Source of the DNA: an uncultured Bacteroidales bacterium | GTDB taxonomy: Bacteria > Bacteroidota > Bacteroidia > Bacteroidales > FEN-979 | Assembly: GCA_903959905.1 (NCBI GenBank) | Contig: CAJBYO010000084.1 | Span: 1 to 48,431, forward strand | Reading direction: 5' to 3' | DNA length: 48,431 nt | Position numbers and translations under genes: made by a program | The notes under the pieces: model-generated | Databases searched by the model: none | The model's input: the letters and a program-made list of their open reading frames with translations, nothing else | Told to the model about the DNA's origin: nothing | Part shown: one piece after another, positions 8,037 to 15,916 of the stretch | Layout of the letters: the number at the start of each line of letters is the position of its first letter | How positions within the stretch are numbered: position 1 is the first letter of the stretch

Positions 8037-8435
8037 ATGTCCAAAATTTTTGCCCTGTCAGAAGCTTCTTCAATAGCCATTCACAGCATGGTATTAATTG
8101 CCAGGGCGGAAAATGGAATCAATGCGGTAAAGATCGCTGAAATTACAGGATTCTCCAAAAATCATATTGCAAAAGTTCTGCAACGGCTTGTCAAGAATGA
8201 CATGCTTAAATCAGTGCGCGGGCCTGCAGGCGGATTTTCCATGAAGATGGAACCAAAGAATGTGAGCCTGCTCGATATTTATCAGTCCATTGAAGGCCAG
8301 CTCGACGTAGGTGAATGCCCGTTGTCTTATGACCTTTGCGGATTTGACCGCTGCCTGATGGGCACCGTGGTGAGTAAACTGACTGCTGAATTCAAGAAAT
8401 TCCTGGCCGATCAGACCCTTCAGGCATACCTCTAA
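8037..8435 (+). CDS. Rrf2-family transcriptional regulator, probable Fe-S nitric-oxide sensor
   Basis: A 132-aa winged-helix regulator of the Rrf2 family (IscR/NsrR relatives). The recognition helix region is KIAEITGFSKNHIAKVLQRLVK (31-52), followed by the wing VRGPAGGFSM (60-69). Three cysteines (C94, C101, C106, spacing C-X6-C-X4-C) sit where NsrR and IscR bind an Fe-S cluster, so loss of the cluster on NO exposure is the likely switch. It is immediately followed by ferredoxin and NO-reductase genes in the same direction, which supports an NsrR-like role. It probably controls itself through the site at 8014-8032. Which cluster it holds, and whether NO is really the signal, are inferences. 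Confidence 0.9.
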   Translation: MSKIFALSEASSIAIHSMVLIARAENGINAVKIAEITGFSKNHIAKVLQRLVKNDMLKSVRGPAGGFSMKMEPKNVSLLDIYQSIEGQLDVGECPLSYDLCGFDRCLMGTVVSKLTAEFKKFLADQTLQAYL

Positions 8436-8463
8436 ATTTTTTTACCCAGAAACAGGCAATTAG

Positions 8464-8474
8464 ATACCTAAATA
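8464..8474 (+). promoter_or_regulatory. Candidate Rrf2 operator 2, upstream of the ferredoxin gene
   Basis: ATACCTAAATA, differing by one base from ATACCTGAATA at 8022-8032. It lies 13 bp before the ferredoxin start in the 51-bp gap after the regulator gene. Its presence suggests a second regulated promoter serving ferredoxin, qNor and the genes beyond. Confidence 0.45.
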
Positions 8475-8486
8475 CACCTATAATAT

Positions 8487-9335
8487 ATGAAGCGGAAAAT
8501 CATTCAGATCGACGAGGAAAAATGCACCGGCTGCGGCCTGTGCATTCCCAATTGTCACGAAGGAGCCATGCAGCTCATTGACGGAAAGGCCAGGTTAATC
8601 AGCGATTTGTTCTGTGACGGGCTTGGAGCCTGCATCGGCCACTGTCCGGAGGGAGCAATAGAGATCATTGAACGCGAAGCCGAACCCTACGATGAGCGGA
8701 AAGTGATGGAAGCCATGATTCCGAAAGGCCGGAATACCATCATGGCTCACCTTGACCATCTTCGTGACCACAACGAAACAGAATTTCTTCAACAGGCTAT
8801 TAACTATTTAAAAGAAAACAACATCATGATCAATCCTGAAAAAATTACTGACGCACCGCACGGCGAATGCGGATGTCCTGGCAGCGCGGCCAGGGATTTC
8901 AATGCAGAACCCGCCGTAGAGACGCATCGCAATGCGTCTCTACCCGCGGTTCCATCGCAATTACGCCAATGGCCAGTGCAGTTGCATCTTCTCAACCCGC
9001 AGGCTTCCTATTTCAAAAATGCCGATGTGCTGCTGGCAGCCGACTGCGCCGCTTTTGCCATGGGCAATTTCCACGACCGGTTCCTGAAAGGAAAATCACT
9101 TGCCATTGCCTGTCCGAAACTCGACAGCAACAAGGAATCATACATCCAGAAACTCTCCTCCATGATCGCCGACACAAAGATCAACTCGCTCACAGTGGTC
9201 ATGATGGAAGTTCCATGCTGCGGCGGGTTGCTTCACATGGCGCAAACAGCCAGATCCAATTCCGGCCGGAACATTCCCATCAAGCAGACCATTGTGAGTT
9301 TGCAGGGGGAGGTGATTGAGGAGGAGTGGACATAA
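8487..9335 (+). CDS. Two-[4Fe-4S] ferredoxin-domain protein of the NO locus
   Basis: A 282-aa cytoplasmic iron-sulfur protein. Residues 5-62 form a bacterial ferredoxin domain with two cluster motifs: CTGCGLCIPNC (C-X2-C-X2-C-X3-C, 13-23) and a second with cysteines in LFCDGLGACIGHCPEG. A CGCPGS motif lies near 128-133, and the C-terminal half (about 160-282) has further cysteines, including VPCCGG. Proteins of this type often sit beside hybrid-cluster or NO-reductase genes and probably supply or sense electrons; the exact reaction is unknown. Residues 144-152 are encoded by a 28-bp palindromic repeat inserted in frame in the linker between the two halves. The stop is followed by an 8-bp repeat array and then the qNor gene. 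Confidence 0.87.
   Translation: MKRKIIQIDEEKCTGCGLCIPNCHEGAMQLIDGKARLISDLFCDGLGACIGHCPEGAIEIIEREAEPYDERKVMEAMIPKGRNTIMAHLDHLRDHNETEFLQQAINYLKENNIMINPEKITDAPHGECGCPGSAARDFNAEPAVETHRNASLPAVPSQLRQWPVQLHLLNPQASYFKNADVLLAADCAAFAMGNFHDRFLKGKSLAIACPKLDSNKESYIQKLSSMIADTKINSLTVVMMEVPCCGGLLHMAQTARSNSGRNIPIKQTIVSLQGEVIEEEWT
8916..8943. repeat. 28-bp palindrome inserted in the ferredoxin coding sequence
   Basis: GTAGAGACGCAT, a 4-base loop CGCA, and ATGCGTCTCTAC. The 12-bp arms are perfect. A very similar GTAGAGACGC palindrome is known to me as a dispersed repeat in other bacterial genomes; that is recollection, not a search. Here it is translated as VETHRNASL in a proline- and alanine-rich linker. Confidence 0.85.
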
Positions 9336-9336
9336 G

Positions 9337-9381
9337 TAAATGGTGAAATGGCAAAATGGTAAAATGGTGAGATGGTAAAAT
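9337..9381 (+). repeat. 8-bp degenerate array, AAATGG core
   Basis: About five units (AAATGGTG, AAATGGCA, AAATGGTA, AAATGGTG, AGATGGTA) begin within one base of the ferredoxin stop codon and fill most of the gap to the qNor start at 9402. The ATGs in the array are not starts of a recognisable product. Confidence 0.8.
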
Positions 9382-9401
9382 TATACAACTAAACTAATAA
9401 C

Positions 9402-11651
9402 ATGAAAACAAGAAAATTATGGTTCGGCTTTATTGCCGTGATGACAATCTCTTTCTCTGTCCTTGGGTATTATGGCAGGGAGATTTACAAGCAGGCTCCG
9501 CCGATACCATCAGAAGTGGTTACCACTGACGGAACTGTTTTATTTTCAGGACAGGACATCAAAGACGGCCAGAATGTATGGCAGTCAATAGGCGGGCAGG
9601 AAGTAGGGACCGTTTGGGGACATGGCTCCTATGTAGCTCCCGACTGGTCGGCCGACTGGCTTCACCGCGAATCGGTCTTTATCCTTGACTACCTCGCCGA
9701 CACCTCCTGGCACAAACCCTATGCAGCGGTAACCGCCGAACAAAAAGCCATGCTGAAAATCCGTTTGCAGCATGAGCTCCGCACCAACTCCTATGACCCT
9801 GCCTCGGGAAAGATCGTTATCTCTGCCCTCCGCGCCAGCGCCATCAAAGCAGTGGGAGAGCACTATGCAGGTTTGTTTATGGCCGACCCGAAGCTGGAAA
9901 AGCTGCGTGATGCCTATGCAATCCCACCCAATACGATCAAGGATCCCGACAGGATGACAAAAATGAATGCCTTCTTTTTCTGGATTTCATGGTCGTGTGT
10001 AACCGACCGGCCGGGCAGCGATATTTCATACACCAACAACTGGCCTTCGGAAGATCTGGTTGACAACAAACCTACCAGTTCTCTCATCCTGTGGACAGGT
10101 TTCAGCGTAATCATGCTGATCGCAGGTATCGGCCTCATGGGATGGTATTACGCATCACGGAAGGAGGATGAACTTACGGAAAGTGAAATTCCGTCAAAGG
10201 ATCCTTTACTGGGCGGGATCTTCACCCCATCCATGAAAGCCACACTGAAATATTTCTGGGTTGTAACAGCGCTGATCCTTGTTCAAATCCTGATGGGGGT
10301 GATTACGGCACACTACGGCGTGGAGGGACAGGCTTTTTACGGACTTCCGCTTTCCGGCCTCCTGCCCTATTCCATCTCACGAACCTGGCATATTCAGCTG
10401 GCCATCTTCTGGATTGCAACATCATGGCTGGCTACCGGCTTATACCTCGCACCGGCAGTATCGGGTAAAGAGCCACGATTCCAGGCGCTCGGGGTTAATT
10501 TCCTCTTCATCGCCTTGCTGGTCATCGTGGTTGGTTCGCTGGTCGGACAATGGTTCGGCGTCATGCAGCGCCTTGGATATGTCACCAATTTCTGGTTCGG
10601 TCACCAGGGATACGAATATGTTGACCTGGGCCGGTTCTGGCAACTGTTCCTTTTTATTGGCCTGGTTATCTGGCTGGTGCTGATGGCCCGCGGACTCATG
10701 CCGGCACTGAAAGCAAAATCGGAGAACAAATCTTTGCTGGCGATGTTCCTCATCTCCACCATAGCCATTGCGGTGTTTTATGGCGCCGGGCTGATGTGGG
10801 GCCGCCAGACGAATCTTGCCGTTGCCGAATACTGGCGCTGGTGGGTGGTTCACCTCTGGGTAGAAGGGTTTTTTGAAGTATTCGCCACAGTGGCCATCGC
10901 GTTCCTTTTTGTCCGCCTCGGACTGGTCCGGATCGCCACAGCCACAGCCAGTGTGCTGATTTCAACCATTGTATTCCTGTCGGGAGGTATCCTTGGAACA
11001 TTCCATCACCTCTATTTTACGGGAACACCAACGGCTGTGCTTGCCCTGGGCGCTACTTTCAGCGCGCTGGAAGTGGTGCCGCTGGTCCTGATGGGCTTTG
11101 AAGGATATGGGAATTATAAAATTTCACAGAGCAGGAACTGGATCTACGGGTATAAATGGCCCATCTATTTCTTCCTGGCCGTGGCCTTCTGGAACCTGGT
11201 AGGAGCGGGCATTTTCGGATTCCTGATCAACCCTCCCATCGCTTTGTATTACATGCAGGGGCTCAACACGACTCCCGTGCACGGTCACACCGCACTGTTC
11301 GGAGTTTACGGAATGCTCGGGATCGGCCTGATGCTGTTTGTGCTGAAAAGCATGGAACCGGAAAAAGTATGGAATGAAAAATGGGTTAAATTTGCCTTCT
11401 GGGCAATCAATATCGGACTCGCCCTGATGGTGTTGATCAGTGTGTTGCCTGTTGGACTTGCACAAACATGGGTCAGCGTGAAAACAGGAATGTGGTATGC
11501 CCGTTCGGCTGAATTCATGCAGGACCCGACCATCGTCTTTTTCAGGTGGCTCCGCGTAATCGGCGATACGGTGTTTGCCGCAGGAACATTAGCCCTGGCA
11601 TGGTTTATCTTCGGCCTGAAGGGCGGATGGTCTTTAACCGGTAAAAAATAA
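9402..11651 (+). CDS. norB: Quinol-dependent nitric oxide reductase (qNor)
   Basis: A 749-aa fused, quinol-oxidising NO reductase (NorZ/qNorB) of the haem-copper oxidase superfamily. It reduces two NO to N2O at the inner membrane. The N-terminal periplasmic domain (about 30-225) holds the family signature around GQNVWQSIGGQEVGTVWGHG. About fourteen helices are present in all. Expected metal ligands are visible: His330 and His629 for the low-spin haem, His627 for haem b3, and His484, Glu488, His535 and His536 around FeB (WVVHLWVEGFFE and GTFHHLYFTG). Length is typical. With the Rrf2 regulator upstream and no nitrite reductase in view, a detoxifying role is more likely than full denitrification. 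Confidence 0.96.
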   Translation: MKTRKLWFGFIAVMTISFSVLGYYGREIYKQAPPIPSEVVTTDGTVLFSGQDIKDGQNVWQSIGGQEVGTVWGHGSYVAPDWSADWLHRESVFILDYLADTSWHKPYAAVTAEQKAMLKIRLQHELRTNSYDPASGKIVISALRASAIKAVGEHYAGLFMADPKLEKLRDAYAIPPNTIKDPDRMTKMNAFFFWISWSCVTDRPGSDISYTNNWPSEDLVDNKPTSSLILWTGFSVIMLIAGIGLMGWYYASRKEDELTESEIPSKDPLLGGIFTPSMKATLKYFWVVTALILVQILMGVITAHYGVEGQAFYGLPLSGLLPYSISRTWHIQLAIFWIATSWLATGLYLAPAVSGKEPRFQALGVNFLFIALLVIVVGSLVGQWFGVMQRLGYVTNFWFGHQGYEYVDLGRFWQLFLFIGLVIWLVLMARGLMPALKAKSENKSLLAMFLISTIAIAVFYGAGLMWGRQTNLAVAEYWRWWVVHLWVEGFFEVFATVAIAFLFVRLGLVRIATATASVLISTIVFLSGGILGTFHHLYFTGTPTAVLALGATFSALEVVPLVLMGFEGYGNYKISQSRNWIYGYKWPIYFFLAVAFWNLVGAGIFGFLINPPIALYYMQGLNTTPVHGHTALFGVYGMLGIGLMLFVLKSMEPEKVWNEKWVKFAFWAINIGLALMVLISVLPVGLAQTWVSVKTGMWYARSAEFMQDPTIVFFRWLRVIGDTVFAAGTLALAWFIFGLKGGWSLTGKK

Positions 11652-11662
11652 AAACCTTAACA

Positions 11663-11992
11663 ATGGAAAAAAACATTTTTGAACACTCCAACGTGTTCCG
11701 CTTCCCCGAAATGGTGGATTATTCTGCAGGTGGAATCATCAGCAAAAGAGTCATTGACCGCCCGGTTGGAACAGTTACGCTGTTTTCATTTGACGACGGA
11801 CAGAGGCTGAGCACGCATTCTGCGCCATACGATGCGATGCTCCAGGTGATTGAAGGCAAAGCAGAAATCATCATCAACGATGTACAGTTTATCCTGTCAG
11901 CAGGTGAGGCCATCGTCATGCCTGCCGGGATTCCACACGCAGTGAATGCACTTGAAAAGTTTAAAATGGTTTTAACAATGATAAAAGGATAA
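11663..11992 (+). CDS. Small single-domain cupin protein
   Basis: A 109-aa cupin_2 protein, almost entirely one beta-barrel. Motif 1 is around LSTHSAPYDAMLQVIEGKAEI (His52, Glu64) and motif 2 around AGEAIVMPAGIPHAV (His92). Motif 1 has only one of the usual two histidines, so metal binding may be partial or altered. It starts 11 bp after qNor and 11 bp before the DUF438 gene, so it belongs to the NO operon. Cupins of this size are common beside NO-reductase and hemerythrin genes; a direct reaction is not known, and a sensory or protective role is only inference. Confidence 0.85.
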   Translation: MEKNIFEHSNVFRFPEMVDYSAGGIISKRVIDRPVGTVTLFSFDDGQRLSTHSAPYDAMLQVIEGKAEIIINDVQFILSAGEAIVMPAGIPHAVNALEKFKMVLTMIKG

Positions 11993-12003
11993 AAAAGTGC
12001 AAA

Positions 12004-13245
12004 ATGAGCGAACTGATTAACAACTCCCAGAGCAGGAAAGAACTCCTGAAACACATGATCCTTCAGCTTCATGAAGGGGTGGCCCCGGATGCGGTGCGTG
12101 CCCGGATGATTGAACTGCTTACAAAAATCCCTTACGGTGAGGTTGTGGAGGTGGAACAGGAACTGATCAGCGAAGGACTGCCCGAATCGGAAGTCCTCCG
12201 GCTGTGCGACATCCACAGCCAGGCGCTGGAAGGGCATATTGACCTTTCAGGGATGAAAATTGTTGCGCCGGGCCACCCGGTGGATACCTTCAAAAGGGAA
12301 AACCGGGAACTGGAAAAGGTCGTGAAAGAACTTCGCGACCTTTTCACCCTTGCGGAATCAACAACCTCCGGAACCGGCAATGATCAATATCTCAACACCG
12401 TGAAAGGCCTGTTCAACAAACTGACGGATGTTGACAAGCACTACAGGCGCAAGGAAAACCTGCTGTTCCCTTTCCTTGAAAAGTATGGAATTACGGGGCC
12501 CCCGAAAGTAATGTGGGGCAAGCATGATGAAACCCGCGACCTGCTTAAAAATGCAATAAACGCCCTCAATATGCCGGGTGAGTTTACCCCGGAGATGATG
12601 GAGATGAAAGTGGAACTTTACCTGCAACCTGCAGCGAAGGCGGTTACCGACATGATCATGAAGGAGGAGGAGATCCTTCTCCCCATGACCCTCGACAAAC
12701 TTACCGAAACAGATTGGTATGAGATCTACCGGCAAACCAATGAAATAGGTTATTGCCTCTATGATCCCGCGATTTCGTGGCAGCCGCAGGGGGTAGAAAT
12801 CGTTGAAGAGACATCTGCCGACGACGGCACCGTCAGCCTGCCCAGCGGCAAATTCACTTCAGAGGAACTGCTTGCCGTTCTGAATACACTGCCGATTGAT
12901 ATAACTTTTGTTGACCGGAATGACAAGGTAAAGTACTTTTCCCAGGGGAAAGAACGCATCTTCGACCGCAACCGGGCCATCCTCGGACGCGACGTACGCA
13001 TGTGCCATCCGCCTTCCAGTGTGCACATTGTCGACCAGATCGTGGCTGATTTCAAAAGCGGCAAAGCCGACAGCGCTCCTTTCTGGATCCAGATGGGCGA
13101 GAAGTTTATCCACATTGAATATTTTGCCCTTCGGAATGACCAGGGAGAATACCTTGGCACCATGGAGGTTTCGCAGGAACTGACGGAAAAGAGGAAGATC
13201 AGCGGGGATCAGAGGTTGTTGACCTATAAAAAAGTAGCGAAATAG
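12004..13245 (+). CDS. DUF438-hemerythrin-PAS protein
   Basis: A 413-aa soluble three-domain protein. DUF438 (about 8-75) is followed by a hemerythrin-like four-helix domain (about 88-232) and a PAS domain (about 283-400). Candidate di-iron ligands are His91, His146, Glu151, His174 and the acidic run at 221-223 (KEEEILLP). Related proteins are seen with NO and redox stress genes; hemerythrin domains bind O2 or NO and ScdA/YtfE relatives repair damaged Fe-S centres. No histidine-kinase or output domain follows the PAS domain, so a signalling partner would have to be elsewhere. The stop codon lies in an 8-bp repeat (GTAGCGAAATAGCGAAATAG). Confidence 0.88.
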   Translation: MSELINNSQSRKELLKHMILQLHEGVAPDAVRARMIELLTKIPYGEVVEVEQELISEGLPESEVLRLCDIHSQALEGHIDLSGMKIVAPGHPVDTFKRENRELEKVVKELRDLFTLAESTTSGTGNDQYLNTVKGLFNKLTDVDKHYRRKENLLFPFLEKYGITGPPKVMWGKHDETRDLLKNAINALNMPGEFTPEMMEMKVELYLQPAAKAVTDMIMKEEEILLPMTLDKLTETDWYEIYRQTNEIGYCLYDPAISWQPQGVEIVEETSADDGTVSLPSGKFTSEELLAVLNTLPIDITFVDRNDKVKYFSQGKERIFDRNRAILGRDVRMCHPPSSVHIVDQIVADFKSGKADSAPFWIQMGEKFIHIEYFALRNDQGEYLGTMEVSQELTEKRKISGDQRLLTYKKVAK

Positions 13246-13253
13246 CGAAATAG
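13232..13253 (+). repeat. 8-bp array GAARTAGC across a stop codon
   Basis: Three units (AAAGTAGC, GAAATAGC, GAAATAGG) cover the last codons and the TAG stop (13243-13245) of the DUF438 gene. The same unit reappears at 13558-13596, again across a stop. Confidence 0.75.
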
Positions 13254-13314
13254 GAAGTTGTGAAATTTCAAAATAGCAGGCGCTTGGGTATTTAAAACAT
13301 TAAAAAATCAGAAA

Positions 13315-13566
13315 ATGAATGCACCTGATTGGTTGAAAACAGAGAATATTAAAATAACGCTTGATGCCAGGCCATTGCTGGCGCAGGGAATACATCCGCT
13401 GGAACAGGTTCAGCAGGAGTGCGCTGCCTTGCAGCCGGGAGAGATCTTCGAGATCATTACGCCGTTTCCCCCAGCTCCCATGATTGAAAAGATGACAGCG
13501 GCAGGGTTTGAGGTTTATTCCGTTGCAGAAGATGACGGGATGGTTCATACTTGCTTTAAAAAGTAG
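13315..13566 (+). CDS. DUF2249 domain protein
   Basis: An 83-aa protein matching the small DUF2249 fold (SirA/TusA-like): LDARPLLAQGIHPLEQV near the N-terminus, GEIFEIITPFPPAPMIEKM in the middle and a C-terminal strand. DUF2249 domains recur as partners of hemerythrin and DUF438 proteins in NO-related loci, and are sometimes fused to them. The Cys-Pro motif of TusA sulfur carriers is not present, so sulfur transfer is not supported. It lies 69 bp after the DUF438 gene. The stop codon (13564-13566) is embedded in a second GAARTAGC array. Confidence 0.85.
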   Translation: MNAPDWLKTENIKITLDARPLLAQGIHPLEQVQQECAALQPGEIFEIITPFPPAPMIEKMTAAGFEVYSVAEDDGMVHTCFKK

Positions 13567-13596
13567 CGAAGTAGCGAAATAGCGAAATAGCGAAAT
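13558..13596 (+). repeat. 8-bp array GAARTAGC across the DUF2249 stop
   Basis: Units AAAGTAGC, GAAGTAGC, GAAATAGC, GAAATAGC and a partial GAAATTT. The array contains the DUF2249 stop codon and ends exactly at the TTG proposed as start of the next gene. Each TAG in the array is a potential stop, depending on frame. Confidence 0.8.
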
Positions 13597-15135
13597 TTGA
13601 AAACAGTGAAGTTTTTCCGGAAATATCATAAGTGGTTTAGCCTGGCGGCTACCTTTTTCATCCTTCTTTTCGCTGTTTCAGGTATTATTCTGAATCACCG
13701 GAAACTATTGTCGGGGGTTGATTTGAACCGCAAATTTTTACCCCCGGGCTACAGGTACAACAACTGGAACCTGGCAGCGGTAAAAGGGGCCGTGAAAACA
13801 GGGGGCGACAGCATCCTGGTATACGGTAATATCGGGGTCTGGCTTACCGATCCTGCGTTCCGGTCATTTCGCAACATGAATGCGGGATTTCCTGAAGGTA
13901 TTGATAACCGGAAAATCAATTCCCTGGCCTGGTCACCCGATGCCGGGTTATTTGCCGGAACACTCTTCGGTCTATACAGGTTTCATGACCGTTTATGGAG
14001 GCCCGTTAAACTTCCCGTGGACGGTGCGCGCGTGGTGAAAGTGCTCTTTTCAGGAGACAGTCTGCTGGTATTAACCCGTTCCAGCCTGTTTGTTTCCAAT
14101 CGGGGAACAGGGTTCACTGATTTTCGTGAAATCAGGGTTCCGGAAGGCGAAGACAGCGACGGCAAGGTTGGTCTTTTCAAAACGCTCTGGGTGATTCACA
14201 GTGGTGAAATTTACGGGCTTGCCGGCATGCTGATCGTGGATGCGGTTGGCATCGTGCTCATCATCCTCTGTATAACCGGGTTGATCTGGTTCTTTGTTCC
14301 ATATCGGTTGAAGAGCCTGAAAAATGAACTGAAACGGACCAGGCTGAAACAGTTCAACCGCTCCTCCCTGAAATGGCACAATGTGCTTGGATCCTGGGCA
14401 ATCCTGATCCTCCTGCTCAATACTGCAACGGGGGTTTTTCTGCGCCCACCGCTGCTCATTCCCATCTCCGGCGAAAGGGTGGCAAAGCTGAAATATACCG
14501 AACTTGACAACCCCAATCCCTGGTTTGACAAATTCCGCGACATGCTGTACGATGAGGACCAGCGCCGCTTTCTGATGGCAACCAATGAAGGTGTATACTT
14601 TTCTGACGATCTTTTTCACAGCCGGTTGAAGGTGTTTCCTTTTCAGCCACCGGTAAGCGTAATGGGAATCAACGTTTTTGAGAAAACCGGCCGGGGACAT
14701 TACCTGGCAGGTTCTTTCAGCGGGATATATGACTGGGAACCCGAAACGGGCAACGTCATTGACTGCATTACAAAAACAAAGTACATTGACACGGGCGGTG
14801 GCGGACCTCCTTTCGGCAACGTGACTGTGGCAGGGTATATCAGTTGCAACGACTCCACCCACCTCGTTTTTGATTATGCCCACGGGGCCTTCTGCCTCGA
14901 CGGCAGGAACCCTCTTCCCCCGGTGCCTGCGCAGGTTATTGCAGCCAGTCCTGTTTCATTGTGGAATACCGCGCTGGAGATTCACACCGGGCGCATTTTT
15001 GAGCCGGTGCTCGGGCCCTTTTATATCCTGGTGGTGCCGCTGGTCGGACTTGCCACACTGTTCATCCTCATCAGTGGTTTCTTTTCATGGTGGCTGGCAA
15101 AACGCCGGAAAAAGCACCCGCCTGAAATTGCCTGA
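13597..15135 (+). CDS. PepSY-type membrane protein with two periplasmic propeller-like segments
   Basis: A 512-aa inner-membrane protein of the PepSY_TM class. Four membrane helices lie at about 14-33, 210-233, 263-282 and 474-500. The repeated His-[ST]-Gly motif of the family occurs at IHSGEI (201) and IHTGRIF (463), with further His at 11, 34 and 261; in this class such histidines are proposed haem or metal ligands. The two large exported loops (about 40-200 and 285-460) contain strand repeats resembling propeller blades (LFGLYRF, SGIYDWEP). No ATG is available: the start is TTG at 13597 or GTG at 13606, the latter giving MKFFRKYHKW. It ends the NO-locus gene run; an electron-transfer or iron-related role is inference. 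Confidence 0.8.
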   Translation: MKTVKFFRKYHKWFSLAATFFILLFAVSGIILNHRKLLSGVDLNRKFLPPGYRYNNWNLAAVKGAVKTGGDSILVYGNIGVWLTDPAFRSFRNMNAGFPEGIDNRKINSLAWSPDAGLFAGTLFGLYRFHDRLWRPVKLPVDGARVVKVLFSGDSLLVLTRSSLFVSNRGTGFTDFREIRVPEGEDSDGKVGLFKTLWVIHSGEIYGLAGMLIVDAVGIVLIILCITGLIWFFVPYRLKSLKNELKRTRLKQFNRSSLKWHNVLGSWAILILLLNTATGVFLRPPLLIPISGERVAKLKYTELDNPNPWFDKFRDMLYDEDQRRFLMATNEGVYFSDDLFHSRLKVFPFQPPVSVMGINVFEKTGRGHYLAGSFSGIYDWEPETGNVIDCITKTKYIDTGGGGPPFGNVTVAGYISCNDSTHLVFDYAHGAFCLDGRNPLPPVPAQVIAASPVSLWNTALEIHTGRIFEPVLGPFYILVVPLVGLATLFILISGFFSWWLAKRRKKHPPEIA

Positions 15136-15160
15136 CCAACGTAAAATGATCAAAATGTGT

Positions 15161-15168
15161 TATATTTG
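15161..15168 (+). promoter_or_regulatory. Possible -7 box TATATTTG
   Basis: It matches TAnnTTTG but ends only 4 bp before the ATG at 15173, so any transcript from it would be leaderless or nearly so. No -33 element is evident. Confidence 0.3.
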
Positions 15169-15172
15169 AAGC

Positions 15173-15916
15173 ATGAAAAACCTGGTCCTGTCGTTTTTCC
15201 TTTTGATCCTCTGCATCATCCAGGGCTATTCGCAGTCCCTTAAACTGGCAGATGATTTTGGTCCCCTCACCAACGGGGCTGATGTTGTTCAGTCGGGCCC
15301 GTCAGATACGTTGCAGCTGATCACCTGGCTCAACCTGACCAACAATACCGCCTCCACCATGCGGGTGATGATGAAAAAGCAGGAGATCAGCATGCTCCCG
15401 GAAACAAGTTCTTCCATCTGCTGGGCAGGCTACTGCTACGGTCCCGAAATGATGGTTTGTATTGAACCGCTGATCATGCAACCGGGAGAATTGGTATCCG
15501 GCTGTTTCGGCCATTTCGGACCCCACGGAAGCAGGGGCGTCAGCATCATCCGATGGACATTTTATAACCAGGCAAATCCTTCCGATTCCCTTTCTGTTAC
15601 CGTAAGATACTCCACTTACCCGACCGGTATAAATCATATCCAGTCCCAGCCTTATTCTCTTGCATCAGCAGGACCTGTTCCTGCCGACAATACGATCAAA
15701 CTGAAATACATGCTTCCCCCTGCAGAAAAAGGCAGGATAGAACTGCGTAACAACACGGGAAAACTGGTCGCAACGCATGAGGATATCCTGCTGTCGGGCA
15801 TTTCCTCCTTCAATTCACAAAACCTGCCGTCAGGAGTATATTTCTGCACCCTGGTGGTCGACGGAAAGCCATGCCTGACAAGGAAAATACCCGTTTACCA
15901 TGGTCTATTACATTAA
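15173..15916 (+). CDS. Small secreted protein with C-terminal sorting-like domain, function unknown
   Basis: A 247-aa protein that I do not recognise by function. It has a signal peptide (about 1-20, ending at YSQS), a central domain (about 25-150) with several cysteines (SSICWAGYCYG, SGCFGHFGPHG), and a C-terminal region from about 170 resembling a T9SS type A sorting domain (NTIKLKY, GRIELRNNTGK, LPSGVYFCTLV). The central part looks like an all-beta domain. The end overlaps the start of the DUF2177 gene by 17 bp. Confidence 0.75.
   Translation: MKNLVLSFFLLILCIIQGYSQSLKLADDFGPLTNGADVVQSGPSDTLQLITWLNLTNNTASTMRVMMKKQEISMLPETSSSICWAGYCYGPEMMVCIEPLIMQPGELVSGCFGHFGPHGSRGVSIIRWTFYNQANPSDSLSVTVRYSTYPTGINHIQSQPYSLASAGPVPADNTIKLKYMLPPAEKGRIELRNNTGKLVATHEDILLSGISSFNSQNLPSGVYFCTLVVDGKPCLTRKIPVYHGLLH

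Noticed and set aside
8435..8486. Riboswitch in the gap between the Rrf2 and ferredoxin genes
   Set aside because: The 51-bp gap is too short, and the only notable element is the ATACCTAAATA motif.
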